DNA of 64,000 nt. Source: CAVQXR01 sp046330455 (GTDB lineage Bacteria > Actinomycetota > Thermoleophilia > Gaiellales > Gaiellaceae). The first letter of the stretch is position 1; each line of letters starts with the position of its first letter. The position numbers and the translations under genes were made by a program. The DNA lies in contig JAXLSU010000014.1 in NCBI GenBank assembly GCA_046330455.1, forward strand, positions 1 to 64,000, given 5' to 3'. This document shows, piece by piece, positions 25,599 to 33,769 of the stretch. Below the pieces are notes generated by a model. The model searched no databases, was not told where the DNA came from, and saw only the letters and a program-made list of their open reading frames with translations.

Positions 25599-25604
25599 TA
25601 GGCT
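25599..25604 (+). promoter_or_regulatory. -10-like hexamer of the MaoC gene
   Basis: TAGGCT ends exactly 8 nt before GTG 25613. There is no ribosome site in the 51 bp after the E1 stop, so the PHA operon transcript may be leaderless. Confidence 0.4.
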
Positions 25605-25612
25605 GCGCAGCC

Positions 25613-26074
25613 GTGTCCACTCCACTTCTCGTCGACCGCGCCGCCCTGCGCGCGAGGGCCGGGCAGAAGCTCGGGGTCTCGTCGTGGCATGCGATCACGC
25701 AGGAGCAGATCGACCGCTTCGCCGGCGCGACCGGGGACCGCCAGTGGATCCACGTCGACGTGGAGCGGGCGAGCCGCACCCCGGTCGGACGAACGATCGC
25801 CCACGGCTACCTGACCCTCTCCCTCGGCCCGAAGCTCCTCGACGAGGTCATCCTCGTCGAGGATTGCTCGCAGGTGCTGAACTACGGGCTCAACCGGGTC
25901 CGTTTCCCGAGCCCGGTCCCGGTCGAGAGCCGCGTGCGGCTCCACGTCGACCTCGACGGGGTGGAAGAGACGGCGGACGCGAGCCTGCAGGCGACGTTCG
26001 GGCTCGTGTTCGAGCTCGAGGACGCGGACAAGCCCTGCTGTGTGGCCGAGAGCCTCTTCCGTTATTACCCGTAG
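25613..26074 (+). CDS. MaoC-like (R)-specific enoyl-CoA hydratase
   Basis: Hot-dog-fold hydratase of 153 residues. The catalytic pair is seen in DRFAGATGDRQWIHVD (Asp and His, about residues 38-51), followed by TIAHGYLTLSLGPKLL and YGLNRVRFPSPVPV, all characteristic of MaoC/PhaJ. In the PHA context it would feed (R)-3-hydroxyacyl-CoA from beta-oxidation to the synthase, the role of PhaJ. It is located 39 bp before phaB and is followed by phaC and a phasin. The start GTG 25613 follows TAGGCT by 8 nt without a ribosome site. Confidence 0.88.
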   Translation: MSTPLLVDRAALRARAGQKLGVSSWHAITQEQIDRFAGATGDRQWIHVDVERASRTPVGRTIAHGYLTLSLGPKLLDEVILVEDCSQVLNYGLNRVRFPSPVPVESRVRLHVDLDGVEETADASLQATFGLVFELEDADKPCCVAESLFRYYP

Positions 26075-26113
26075 CACGTTACGCTCGCCCGAATCCCCTG
26101 GAAGGAGGGCGTG

Positions 26114-26857
26114 GTGGGCCAGGAGCTGAACGGACAGGTTGCGCTCGTGACGGGCGGGGTCCGGGGAATCGGGCTCGCGATCTGCGAGGCGCTCGCCGGC
26201 CGAGGTGTGCGGGTCGCGGCGGGCTACTCGCGCAATGCCGAGGCGGCCGAGCGGTTCGTCGCGGCGCTCGGTGACACCGGCGCCACGGTGCACCAGGGGA
26301 GCATCGACCGGGTCGAGGACTGCGAGCGCGTCGTGGGGGAGGTCGTCGAGCGGCACGGCGGCGTCGACATCCTCGTCAACAACGCCGGAGTCACGGCCGA
26401 CCGCACCGTACGCAGGATGGAGCCCGGAGAGTGGGACCACGTGGTCTCGGTGAACCTGAACGGCGCGTTCTACATGTCCCGGGCCGTGGTGCAGAAGATG
26501 CTCGAACGGGGCTACGGGCGGATCGTGAACATCAGCTCGATCATCGGTGAGATGGGGAACATCGGCCAGGCGAACTACGCGGCCTCGAAGGCAGGTCTGT
26601 TCGGGCTGACGAAGAGCCTCGCCCTCGAGACCGCGGGCAAGGGCATCACCGTGAACTGCGTCGCGCCCGGCTTCATCGAGACCGATATGACGGCTGCGGT
26701 GCCCGGAGCGATCATCGATCAGATCGTCGAGCAGATCCCGGTCGGCCGGTTCGGAAACCCCGCTGAGGTCGCGCGGGTCGTCGAGTTCCTCGTCGAGCCG
26801 GCCTCCAGCTACATCACGGGGCAGGTCTACTCGGTCAACGGCGGCCTCTACATGTGA
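26114..26857 (+). CDS. phaB: Acetoacetyl-CoA reductase (PhaB/FabG type)
   Basis: NADPH-dependent SDR of 247 residues that makes (R)-3-hydroxybutyryl-CoA for polymer synthesis. Motifs: TGGVRGIG near the N terminus, VNNAGVTADRTVRRM, the catalytic Ser in NISSIIGEMGNIGQANYAAS with Tyr and Lys in YAASK, and VNCVAPGFIETDM. The GNIGQANY block is typical of PhaB. GTG 26114 is preferred over GTG 26111 because AGGAGG at 26103-26108 is then 5 nt away. The stop overlaps the phaC start. A general FabG role cannot be excluded, but the neighbours favour PHA synthesis. Confidence 0.87.
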   Translation: MGQELNGQVALVTGGVRGIGLAICEALAGRGVRVAAGYSRNAEAAERFVAALGDTGATVHQGSIDRVEDCERVVGEVVERHGGVDILVNNAGVTADRTVRRMEPGEWDHVVSVNLNGAFYMSRAVVQKMLERGYGRIVNISSIIGEMGNIGQANYAASKAGLFGLTKSLALETAGKGITVNCVAPGFIETDMTAAVPGAIIDQIVEQIPVGRFGNPAEVARVVEFLVEPASSYITGQVYSVNGGLYM

Positions 26858-28554
26858 TGGACGAGTCGCAGGCCAACCGCGATCAGGATCGTCAGGAGCC
26901 CACGTGGGGGCTCGGGGCCATGCTCGACCCCGTCTCGTTCGCCGCCGTGCTTCGCGAGGTGTCCGAGGATCTGGCCCGGCATCCGGGTGCGGCGCTCGGG
27001 GCCTGGGCACGGTGGACGGGCTCGCTGGCGCTCGCGGGCACCGCCGTGCTCTCGCGAACGCTCGGTGTGGCCGTGCCCGGACCCGCGCAGCCGGAGGCCG
27101 GCGACCGACGCTTCGCCGATCCGACCTGGGACGGCAACCCGCTCTACTTCGGGATGCTCCAGGGCTACCTGCTCACGGCCCGGCTCCTGCGTGATCTCGT
27201 CGCCGCGTCCGAGCTCGAGCCGCGGCGCAAGGAGAAGGCCGAGTTCGCGGCGCAGCACCTGATCGACTCGCTCGCGCCGACGAACTTCCTGCCGAGCAAC
27301 CCGGCGGCGCTGAAGCGCGCGTTCGAGACCGGTGGAGCGAGCCTCGCTCGTGGGCTGCGCAACTTCCTCGAGGACGTCGCCTCGAACGGTGGCTGGCCGC
27401 GCCAGGTCGACACCGATGCGTTCACGGTCGGTGGGAACCTCGCAGCGACGCCCGGTGAGGTCGTGTACCGGAATCGCCTGATCGAGCTGATCCAGTTCGC
27501 GCCGCAGACGGAGACCGTCTTCGAGGTCCCGCTCCTGCTCAGCCCGCCCTGGATCAACAAGTACTACGTGATGGATCTGGCGCCGGGAAAGAGCTTTGCC
27601 GAGTGGGCGATCCGGCACGGGCACACCGTGTTCGTGATCAGCTACCGCAATCCGGACGAGTCGCTTCGCGACGTCGGCATGGAGGACTACCTGCTCGAGG
27701 GCCCCCGTGCCGCGCTCGATGCGATCGCCGAGATCACCGGGAGCACGCGAACGAACGTCGTCGGCCTGTGCCTCGGCGGCACGCTCACGGCGATCCTCGC
27801 CGCGTACCTGGCCGATCGGGGCGAGGACAGGCTGTCGTCGCTGACGCTGCTGAACACGCTGCTCGACTTCAGCGAGCCCGGGCCGCTCGGAGCCTTCGTC
27901 GATCCCGAGACGGTCGAGCGGCTCGAGAAGCGCATGGAGCGCCAGGGCTATCTCGGCGCGCGGGAGATGTCGGGGACGTTCAACCTGCTGCGGGCAAACG
28001 ATCTCATCTGGAGCTACGTCGCGAGCAACTGGCTCCTGGGTGAGGATCCGCCAGCCTTCGACATCCTCGCCTGGAACCGCGACTCGACACGGATGCCCCG
28101 GCGCATGCACTCCGAGTACCTGCGGTCCTGCTACCTCGACAATGCGCTCGCCGGAGGGACGATCGAGCTCGCGGGCACGCCGATCCGCCTTCCTTCCGTG
28201 ATCGCCGACGCCTACATCCTCGCGGCGCGCGAGGACCACATCGCACCGTGGCGGTCGAGCTACCGATCGACACGGCTGCTCGGCGGTGAGCCGACGTTCG
28301 TGCTCACGTCGTCCGGCCACGTCGCCGGCATCGTCAACCCTCCGGGCCCCAAGCGCAGCCACTGGACGAATCCGGCACCGACCGCAGATCCGGAGGCCTG
28401 GCTCGGGGCCGCCGAGGAGCACCCGGGGTCGTGGTGGGAGCACTGGGTGGCCTGGATCGAGACCCGCTCGGGCGAGCGGCGAGAGCCGCCTCCGCTCGGC
28501 AGCGAGCAGCACCCGCCGCTCGCGCCTGCGCCCGGGACCTACGTGCGCGGCTAA
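26857..28554 (+). CDS. phaC: Class I-type polyhydroxyalkanoate synthase
   Basis: Polymerises (R)-3-hydroxyacyl-CoA into storage polyester on granules. The 565-residue length fits a single-subunit class I enzyme. The lipase-like box is GLCLGG with the nucleophile Cys at about residue 305, the Asp is in AREDHIAPW and the His in TSSGHVAGIVNPPG, giving a full Cys-Asp-His triad. PPWINKYYVMDLAPGKSFAE is a PhaC hallmark. The ATG 26857 overlaps the phaB stop (TGATG). It lies between phaB and the phasin gene; no PhaE or PhaR subunit gene of class III/IV type is seen. Confidence 0.95.
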   Translation: MDESQANRDQDRQEPTWGLGAMLDPVSFAAVLREVSEDLARHPGAALGAWARWTGSLALAGTAVLSRTLGVAVPGPAQPEAGDRRFADPTWDGNPLYFGMLQGYLLTARLLRDLVAASELEPRRKEKAEFAAQHLIDSLAPTNFLPSNPAALKRAFETGGASLARGLRNFLEDVASNGGWPRQVDTDAFTVGGNLAATPGEVVYRNRLIELIQFAPQTETVFEVPLLLSPPWINKYYVMDLAPGKSFAEWAIRHGHTVFVISYRNPDESLRDVGMEDYLLEGPRAALDAIAEITGSTRTNVVGLCLGGTLTAILAAYLADRGEDRLSSLTLLNTLLDFSEPGPLGAFVDPETVERLEKRMERQGYLGAREMSGTFNLLRANDLIWSYVASNWLLGEDPPAFDILAWNRDSTRMPRRMHSEYLRSCYLDNALAGGTIELAGTPIRLPSVIADAYILAAREDHIAPWRSSYRSTRLLGGEPTFVLTSSGHVAGIVNPPGPKRSHWTNPAPTADPEAWLGAAEEHPGSWWEHWVAWIETRSGERREPPPLGSEQHPPLAPAPGTYVRG

Positions 28555-28595
28555 ACGCGTCGTCAGCTGTGACTGACCGGGTAGAGGTGTCCTGG

Positions 28596-28624
28596 TTGAC
28601 ATAGTACGAACGTTTGCGTACTAT
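28596..28624 (+). promoter_or_regulatory. Strong promoter with embedded operator before the phasin gene
   Basis: TTGACA (28596-28601) and TACTAT (28619-28624) are separated by 17 bp, an almost ideal housekeeping promoter. The spacer plus -10 carries a perfect inverted repeat, TAGTACG (28602-28608) and CGTACTA (28617-28623), with an 8 bp centre. Binding there would block RNA polymerase. The XRE regulator encoded next to the phasin is the obvious candidate. Confidence 0.8.
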
Positions 28625-28648
28625 AGTTACCAAACGAAAGGAGCCCAG

Positions 28649-28945
28649 ATGGCAAACCCGACCCCGATCGAGCTCTCGAAGGCCGTGCAGGAGCAGGTCA
28701 TGACCGCCGTCAAGCAGAGCCAGGATCTGACCATCGCCGGCATCGAGCTGTGGGCGAAGAGCGTCGCGCCGCTCGCGAAGGCTCAGCCCCTCCCGTTCGC
28801 ATCCGAGCTGCCCACCCCGGAGCAGCTGGCGGCGAACTCGTTCGGCTTCGCCGAGAAGCTTCTCGCCGCGCAGAAGGACTTCGCAGAGCGGGCGATCGCA
28901 GCCGCGGCGCCCGTCTACGCGACGACCGCGCCGGCCTCGAAGTAG
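28649..28945 (+). CDS. Phasin-like PHA granule protein
   Basis: Small amphipathic helical protein of 98 residues (ELSKAVQEQVMTAVKQSQDL, IAGIELWAKSVAPLAKAQ, FGFAEKLLAAQKDFAERAI) expected to coat PHA granules. Composition (Ala/Gln/Lys, no Cys, an acidic-basic heptad-like pattern) and position right after phaC support the call. The ATG 28649 has a good ribosome site (AAAGGAG, 5 nt away) and a strong promoter with a built-in operator, as expected for a highly expressed but tightly controlled phasin. It is followed by the XRE regulator gene. Confidence 0.85.
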   Translation: MANPTPIELSKAVQEQVMTAVKQSQDLTIAGIELWAKSVAPLAKAQPLPFASELPTPEQLAANSFGFAEKLLAAQKDFAERAIAAAAPVYATTAPASK

Positions 28946-29005
28946 CTGCACGCCTCGTCCGGGGCCGGCGTCGACGCCGGCTCCCGGACGGCGCGCGGTG
29001 AGAGC

Positions 29006-29401
29006 ATGGACGATGCGTGGAGGGCGCAGGTCGAAGGCCTCGGAGCGTTCATCCGCGGCCAGCGTCAGCTCGCGAACCTCTCGCTGCGCGAGCTTGCGGG
29101 CCTGACCAACCTCTCGAACGCGTACCTGAGCCAGATCGAGCGCGGGCTGCACGAGCCGTCGGTCCGGGTGCTCAGGTCGGTGGCGAGCGCCCTGAACGTC
29201 TCGGCGGAGACGCTGCTCACACAGGCAGGGCTGCTCGACGAGGAGACGGCCGGACGCGAGGACGAGCGGCGAGTCACCTCGACCGAGGAGGCGATCCTCG
29301 CCGACCAGGCGCTGAGCGACGCCCAGAAGCAGGCGTTGCTCTCGGTCTATCGCAGCTTCCTCGCCGACGTCGCGGAGCGCCGGGCTACGCCGCCCGCCTG
29401 A
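29006..29401 (+). CDS. XRE family regulator of the PHA locus
   Basis: Helix-turn-helix regulator of 131 residues. The N-terminal Cro/C1-type HTH is very clear: LGAFIRGQRQLANLSLRELA, then LTNLSNAYLSQIERGLHEPS (about residues 11-50). The rest is helical with no known sensor domain. Its position 60 bp after the phasin gene suggests the role played by PhaR elsewhere: repressing phasin synthesis until granules titrate it. The likely target is the inverted repeat in the phasin promoter. Its 3' end overlaps the convergent MFS gene by 17 bp. Confidence 0.85.
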   Translation: MDDAWRAQVEGLGAFIRGQRQLANLSLRELAGLTNLSNAYLSQIERGLHEPSVRVLRSVASALNVSAETLLTQAGLLDEETAGREDERRVTSTEEAILADQALSDAQKQALLSVYRSFLADVAERRATPPA

Positions 29402-30596
29402 CCCGCCCGAGGCTTGCCGCGACCAGCGGGACGAGTGCGAGCCCGGTGACTGCGGCAGCGACGGCGTAGATCCAGAAGGCGACCGTATAGCCGTCGGTGG
29501 CACCGACGATCCAGCCGCCCAGGTAGGTGGAGGTGACGGCGCCCGCCATCGCGGACGACGCGGCGATCCCCGAGGCGCTGGCTCCCCCCTGGGTGCCGAA
29601 GAGCACGGGCGGCTGCGCGTAGAGGGGAGTCAGGCCGCCCGAGACGCCGAATGCGGCCGCGGCCGCGACGACCGCGGCGACGGCCGGGGACGGCGTCGCC
29701 GTGAGGGCGAAGACGACGAGCAGCGTCGGCAGCGCCAGCGCGGCGGCGCCTACGGCAAGCGGTCGCCCGGTTCGGTCGGCGAGGAGGCCGAGCCCGAACG
29801 TCGCGGGGATCCCGGCGAGCGTCATCAGGGCGGACACGAGGCTGATCTCGGCCGGGCTGAATCCCGCAGACTCGTCGAGGTACGGGGGCACCCACGTGAA
29901 CACCCCGTAGGCGACGAACAGGCCTCCGAACAGCGCGAGGAGCAGGAGCCGGAACGGGCGGCTCGCAAACAGGGTGCGCAACGGCGTCGCGGCGGCGGCG
30001 ACGGCGCGCGAGCCGGGTGACGAGGTCGGGCCGGACACGAGGTGGACGACCACGGCGCCAAGGAGCACGGTGACGCCGTAGATCCACGACGGCCAGCGCC
30101 AGTCCAGCGCATCCGCGAGCAGGCGCGTGGCGAAGAACGCGATCGTGCTTCCGATCGAGAGGCCGCAGAGGAAGACGCCGACGCCGATGTTCGCCCGTGA
30201 CGCCGGGAGCTGCGCCGTCACGTACGTGACCCCGGGCGCGTAGATCAACCCTCCGGCCACGCCGACCGCGGCACGGCAGACGAGGAAGACACCGAGGCTG
30301 TCGGTCAACCCGAAGCCGATGCTGGCGATGCCGCAGAGGACGAGCCCGGAGACGGCGACGGGAATCGGGCCGTACCGGCGGGCGAGCCGTCCCGAGAAGA
30401 AGCTCGACACGAGGAAGCCCCCGAGACAGACGCTCATGAGCGCACCGGCCTGGGAGTGGGTCAGGCCCAGGTCGTCGACGAACGTCGTGATCAGCGGCGG
30501 TACCGAGAAGATCACGAGGTACGAGAGGCCGACCGCAAGCGCGGCGCCGGAGATCGCGAGCCACGGGAACGGTTGCCGGCCGGCGTCGGCAGTCAC
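29385..30596 (-). CDS. MFS transporter
   Basis: Major facilitator of 403 residues with about 12 membrane helices in two halves. The motif between helices 2 and 3 is seen as GGFLVSSFFSGRLARRYGPI, and its counterpart in the second half as GLLADRTGRPLAVG. The start GTG 30596 gives a short polar N terminus before SGAALAVGLSYLVIFSVPPL. It lies 7 bp downstream of the acoX stop, with no gap for a terminator, so it is probably the last gene of the acetoin operon and might carry acetoin or a related metabolite. That is inference; the family also exports drugs. It overlaps the XRE gene convergently. Confidence 0.85.
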   Translation of the reverse strand: MTADAGRQPFPWLAISGAALAVGLSYLVIFSVPPLITTFVDDLGLTHSQAGALMSVCLGGFLVSSFFSGRLARRYGPIPVAVSGLVLCGIASIGFGLTDSLGVFLVCRAAVGVAGGLIYAPGVTYVTAQLPASRANIGVGVFLCGLSIGSTIAFFATRLLADALDWRWPSWIYGVTVLLGAVVVHLVSGPTSSPGSRAVAAAATPLRTLFASRPFRLLLLALFGGLFVAYGVFTWVPPYLDESAGFSPAEISLVSALMTLAGIPATFGLGLLADRTGRPLAVGAAALALPTLLVVFALTATPSPAVAAVVAAAAAFGVSGGLTPLYAQPPVLFGTQGGASASGIAASSAMAGAVTSTYLGGWIVGATDGYTVAFWIYAVAAAVTGLALVPLVAASLGRVRRAA

Positions 30597-30603
30597 GGCC
30601 GGC

Positions 30604-31623
30604 TCAGCCCCGGTCTCGCAGCAGGCCGCGGGCGGCAGCGGCGGTCATCACGGCGTCCACGTCGATCACCGACGGCCCGTCCAGCCCGAGCCCGATCTCG
30701 ACGGGCCCCGGTGCGGTGAGCTCCAACTCACGCTCGCCGTCGAGCGCGAGCGAGCCCGCGGGGGCGTCGATCGTCACGCTCTCGCCGGCCGCGAGGCGGG
30801 TCGCGGAGCCGATACCAACCGGTGCGACGAGGCCCGGTGCGAGCGGGACCCGGAGCACGGTCTCCGCCTCGAGGGGTGGGACGAGCCGGAGGTGGAGCCC
30901 CCACGGGTCGGCCCGGCCCACTGGGTCGAGCAGCCCCGCGAGCGCGGACAGCCCGACGCCGCCGGGCTCCCCGAAGGCGACGACGACCTCCGAGATCTCG
31001 CCGACCCGCCAGAGCGCGCCCGCGCCGACCCACGGCTCCGTGGTCAGCGCCACGTCGACGAGCGCGACGTCGCGCCGGGCTTCCCCCGGCCCGGGCGTGA
31101 CGACTCGAAGGCACTTGACCCTGCGCACCGCGAGCGCCCGCTCGACCTGCCCGGTCGCGAGGAGCCCGACCGCGATACCGGCCACCGTGGCCTCGCGGAT
31201 GGCCGGAAAGGCGTTGTTCGTACCCGTCGACAGCGGGCAGATCGGGAGCTCGCCGCACGAGCGCGCAACGACCCGGCTCGTCCCGTCGCCACCGAGCACG
31301 ACGATCGCGGCGACCCTCGCCGCCAGCATGGCCTCGACCGCCGCCGTCGTGTCGTCCGCCGTTCCCGTCAACCGCAGCTCGAGCAACTCGAGTGCCGGGC
31401 GGTCGAGCTCGGGATGGCTGCGCATCGCGCGCAGCAGGCTCTCGACGAGACCGGACCCGGCCGGCATCATCACCACCCGCTCGACACCGACGGAGCCGAG
31501 CCCGACCAGCAGCCGGTACACCATGTGGCCTTTCTCGGCGTTGTCGAAGACGGACGCGCCCGAGACGAGGCGTCTGATGTCGCGGCCCGAGGCCGGGTTC
31601 GCGATGATGCCGACGCTGCTCAG
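30604..31623 (-). CDS. acoX: AcoX-like ATP-NAD kinase family protein
   Basis: Protein of about 340 residues with the NAD-kinase fold: VGIIANPASGRDIRRLVSGA at the start, VVLGGDGTSRVV (GGDG nucleotide site) near residue 105, and STGTNNAFP near 130. Homologues called AcoX lie in acetoin dehydrogenase operons, and this gene follows acoC directly. The start is odd: no ATG, GTG or TTG exists upstream of the conserved NPASG within the gap. The only fitting codon is CTG at 31623-31621, overlapping the acoC stop (CTGA), analogous to the ATGA overlaps around it. The function of AcoX is not settled. Confidence 0.85.
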   Translation of the reverse strand: MSSVGIIANPASGRDIRRLVSGASVFDNAEKGHMVYRLLVGLGSVGVERVVMMPAGSGLVESLLRAMRSHPELDRPALELLELRLTGTADDTTAAVEAMLAARVAAIVVLGGDGTSRVVARSCGELPICPLSTGTNNAFPAIREATVAGIAVGLLATGQVERALAVRRVKCLRVVTPGPGEARRDVALVDVALTTEPWVGAGALWRVGEISEVVVAFGEPGGVGLSALAGLLDPVGRADPWGLHLRLVPPLEAETVLRVPLAPGLVAPVGIGSATRLAAGESVTIDAPAGSLALDGERELELTAPGPVEIGLGLDGPSVIDVDAVMTAAAARGLLRDRG

Positions 31624-32741
31624 GCGCCGAGGCTTCCGAGGAAGTCGTCGAGCAGCCGGTTCACCTCTCCGGCCGCCTCCAGCTGGGGCTGATGCCCGGC
31701 TCCGGCCACGATCTCGATGCGGGCCGATCGGGGCGCGGCGTCCGCGTGGGCCGGAGGGAGAATCCTGTCGTCGGCACCCCAGATCACGAGGACCGGGATG
31801 TCGAGGCCGGCGAGAGCGCCGGTGAGGTCGATCGCCTGGCGTCCGTTCGGGAAGCAGGCAGCGGCGATCGCGCCGAGCGCGGCGTCCACCCCGTCCAGGC
31901 GCTTCGTCCTCAGCACCTCGTCGGTGAACTGACGGGTCACGACGGCCGGATCGGCGAAAAGGCGCTCGAGGACGGGCTTCAGCTCCCGCCGGCTCTCCGC
32001 AGCGACGAAGGCCGTGAGGAACTCGCCGTCGATCTCGGGGCCGAGCCCGGCAGGCGCGATCAGGGTGAGAGAGGCGACGAGCCCCGGGTGCGACGCCGCC
32101 ACGGCGATCCCGACGGCGCCCCCGAGGGACTGCCCGACGAGCTGGGCCTGCTCGATCCCGAGCTCCTCGAGCGCACCGGAGACGGCCCTCGTGAGCTCCT
32201 CGAGCGTTCCCCCACCCACGTCCTTCGACGATCCGCCGTGACCGGGAAGATCGATCGCGTACACGGAGCGGTTCGGGCCGGCAAGCGCCTCGATGTTGAA
32301 CAGCCACGCGGAGAGGTCGCCGCCGAACCCGTGGACGAGGACGATCGAGACCGGCCCGTCACCCTCCCGCGCGTACCGGATCACGCTGCCGTCCACGGTG
32401 ACGGTCTGCGTCTTCGGTCCCTCGTCCTCCTCGCCGCCGTCGGGAGCAAAGGTCGCCTGGAACTGCTCGATGAAGGCGTCGATCTCCGCGTCGGGAACCG
32501 AGGGCTCCGCGATCACGCCGAGGAGCGCGCCGACCGGCAGCACCTCGCCGACCCGGGCCACCCTGCGGCGGAGCACCCCGTCCGCGGGTGCCTCGACGGC
32601 GCCGTTGATCTTGTCCGTCTCGACCTCCGCCAGCTCGTCGCCGACCGAGACCTCGGCGCCCTCTTCGGCCAGCCAGGCGGCCACCGTGCCCTCCTTCATG
32701 ACGAGGCCGAACTTCGGCATCCCGAGCTTCGTGATCGTCAT
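31620..32741 (-). CDS. acoC: Acetoin dehydrogenase E2: lipoyl domain fused to alpha/beta hydrolase
   Basis: Dihydrolipoamide acetyltransferase component, 373 residues. The lipoyl domain covers about residues 1-80, with the attachment Lys44 in ETDKINGAVEAP. After a short linker an alpha/beta hydrolase domain follows (about 120-370): VLVHGFGGDLSAW, GQSLGGAV with the Ser nucleophile, GADD and GAGHQPQ. This two-domain build without a peripheral-subunit-binding domain is typical of AcoC and differs from ordinary pyruvate dehydrogenase E2. The ATG overlaps the acoB stop (ATGA) and its own stop overlaps the acoX start. Confidence 0.92.
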   Translation of the reverse strand: MTITKLGMPKFGLVMKEGTVAAWLAEEGAEVSVGDELAEVETDKINGAVEAPADGVLRRRVARVGEVLPVGALLGVIAEPSVPDAEIDAFIEQFQATFAPDGGEEDEGPKTQTVTVDGSVIRYAREGDGPVSIVLVHGFGGDLSAWLFNIEALAGPNRSVYAIDLPGHGGSSKDVGGGTLEELTRAVSGALEELGIEQAQLVGQSLGGAVGIAVAASHPGLVASLTLIAPAGLGPEIDGEFLTAFVAAESRRELKPVLERLFADPAVVTRQFTDEVLRTKRLDGVDAALGAIAAACFPNGRQAIDLTGALAGLDIPVLVIWGADDRILPPAHADAAPRSARIEIVAGAGHQPQLEAAGEVNRLLDDFLGSLGA

Positions 32742-33757
32742 GCGGGCGCTCCGGCACCGACCGTTCGTCGCACCGCGGCGGCGACGTGGTCTGGGGAGGG
32801 GACGTAGAGATCCTCGAGCGGCGGGCTGAACGGCACGGGTGTGTGGGGCGCCGTGACCATCTGCGGGGCCGCCCGCAGCGACGAGAAGCGGTTCTGGGAG
32901 ACGAGGGCGCAGATGTCGGATGCGAGGCTGCAGCGTGGGTTCGACTCGTCCACGACGACGAGCCGTCCCGTCGTCTCGACGCTCTCGTAGATCGTCTCCT
33001 CGTCGAGCGGCGAGGTGGTGCGCGGGTCGATCAGCTCGCACTCGATCCCGTCGTCGGCGAGCCGTTCTGCGGCTTCGGCGGCCACCTGCACCATTCGCCC
33101 GATCGCGACGATCGTGACGTCACCCCCCTCGCGGACGATGTTCGCCTCCCCGAAGGGGATCGCGTAGAGCTCCTCGGGAACGTCGCCCTCCATCCCGTAC
33201 AGCACCTTGTTCTCGAGGAAGATCACCGGGTCGTCCTCGCGAATCGCCCGGACGAGCAGGCCCTTCGCCTCGTACGGGCTCGACGGGATCGCGACCTTCA
33301 GCCCGGGGACGTGCGTGAAGATCGGGTAGAGGCACTCGGAGTGGTGGGCAGCCGCCCGGATCCCCGCCCCGAACGTCGTCCGGACGACGAGGGGAACCTT
33401 CGCCTTGCCTCCGAACATGTAGCGGAGCTTCGCGCCCTGGTTGAAGATCTGGTCGAAGCAGACGCCCATGAAGTCGACGAACATCAGCTCGGCGATCGGG
33501 CGCAGGCCCGTCGCGGCGGCGCCGACGGCGGCCCCGACGAACGCCGACTCCGAGATCGGCGTGTCGAGGATCCGGCCCGGGAACTCCGCCAGGAACCCCT
33601 TCGTGGCGCCGAACGGGCCGCCCCAGGCCTCCTCCTGCCCCTCGCCGCCCGAGCCCCCGAGAACGTCCTCGCCGAAGACGACGACGGTCGGGTCCCGGTG
33701 CATCTCCTGGCGCATCGCCTCGCTGATCGCCTGGAGGAACGTGATCTTGCGGGCCAT
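32738..33757 (-). CDS. acoB: Acetoin dehydrogenase E1 beta subunit
   Basis: Transketolase-like beta subunit of 339 residues. Family blocks are ITFLQAISEAMRQEMHRDPT, VVVFGEDVLGG, RILDTPISESAFVGAAVGAA, ELMFVDFMGVCFDQIFNQ, and in the C-terminal domain GIECELIDPRTTSPLDEETI. The GATKGFLAEFPG region (about residue 50) is typical of acetoin/branched-chain-type E1 beta. Together with AcoA it cleaves acetoin, or decarboxylates a 2-oxo acid, and passes the acyl group to AcoC. The gene lies 12 bp after acoA. The assignment to acetoin and not pyruvate rests on the fused AcoC and on AcoX. Confidence 0.92.
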   Translation of the reverse strand: MARKITFLQAISEAMRQEMHRDPTVVVFGEDVLGGSGGEGQEEAWGGPFGATKGFLAEFPGRILDTPISESAFVGAAVGAAATGLRPIAELMFVDFMGVCFDQIFNQGAKLRYMFGGKAKVPLVVRTTFGAGIRAAAHHSECLYPIFTHVPGLKVAIPSSPYEAKGLLVRAIREDDPVIFLENKVLYGMEGDVPEELYAIPFGEANIVREGGDVTIVAIGRMVQVAAEAAERLADDGIECELIDPRTTSPLDEETIYESVETTGRLVVVDESNPRCSLASDICALVSQNRFSSLRAAPQMVTAPHTPVPFSPPLEDLYVPSPDHVAAAVRRTVGAGAPA

Positions 33758-33769
33758 CGGACTTCCTCC

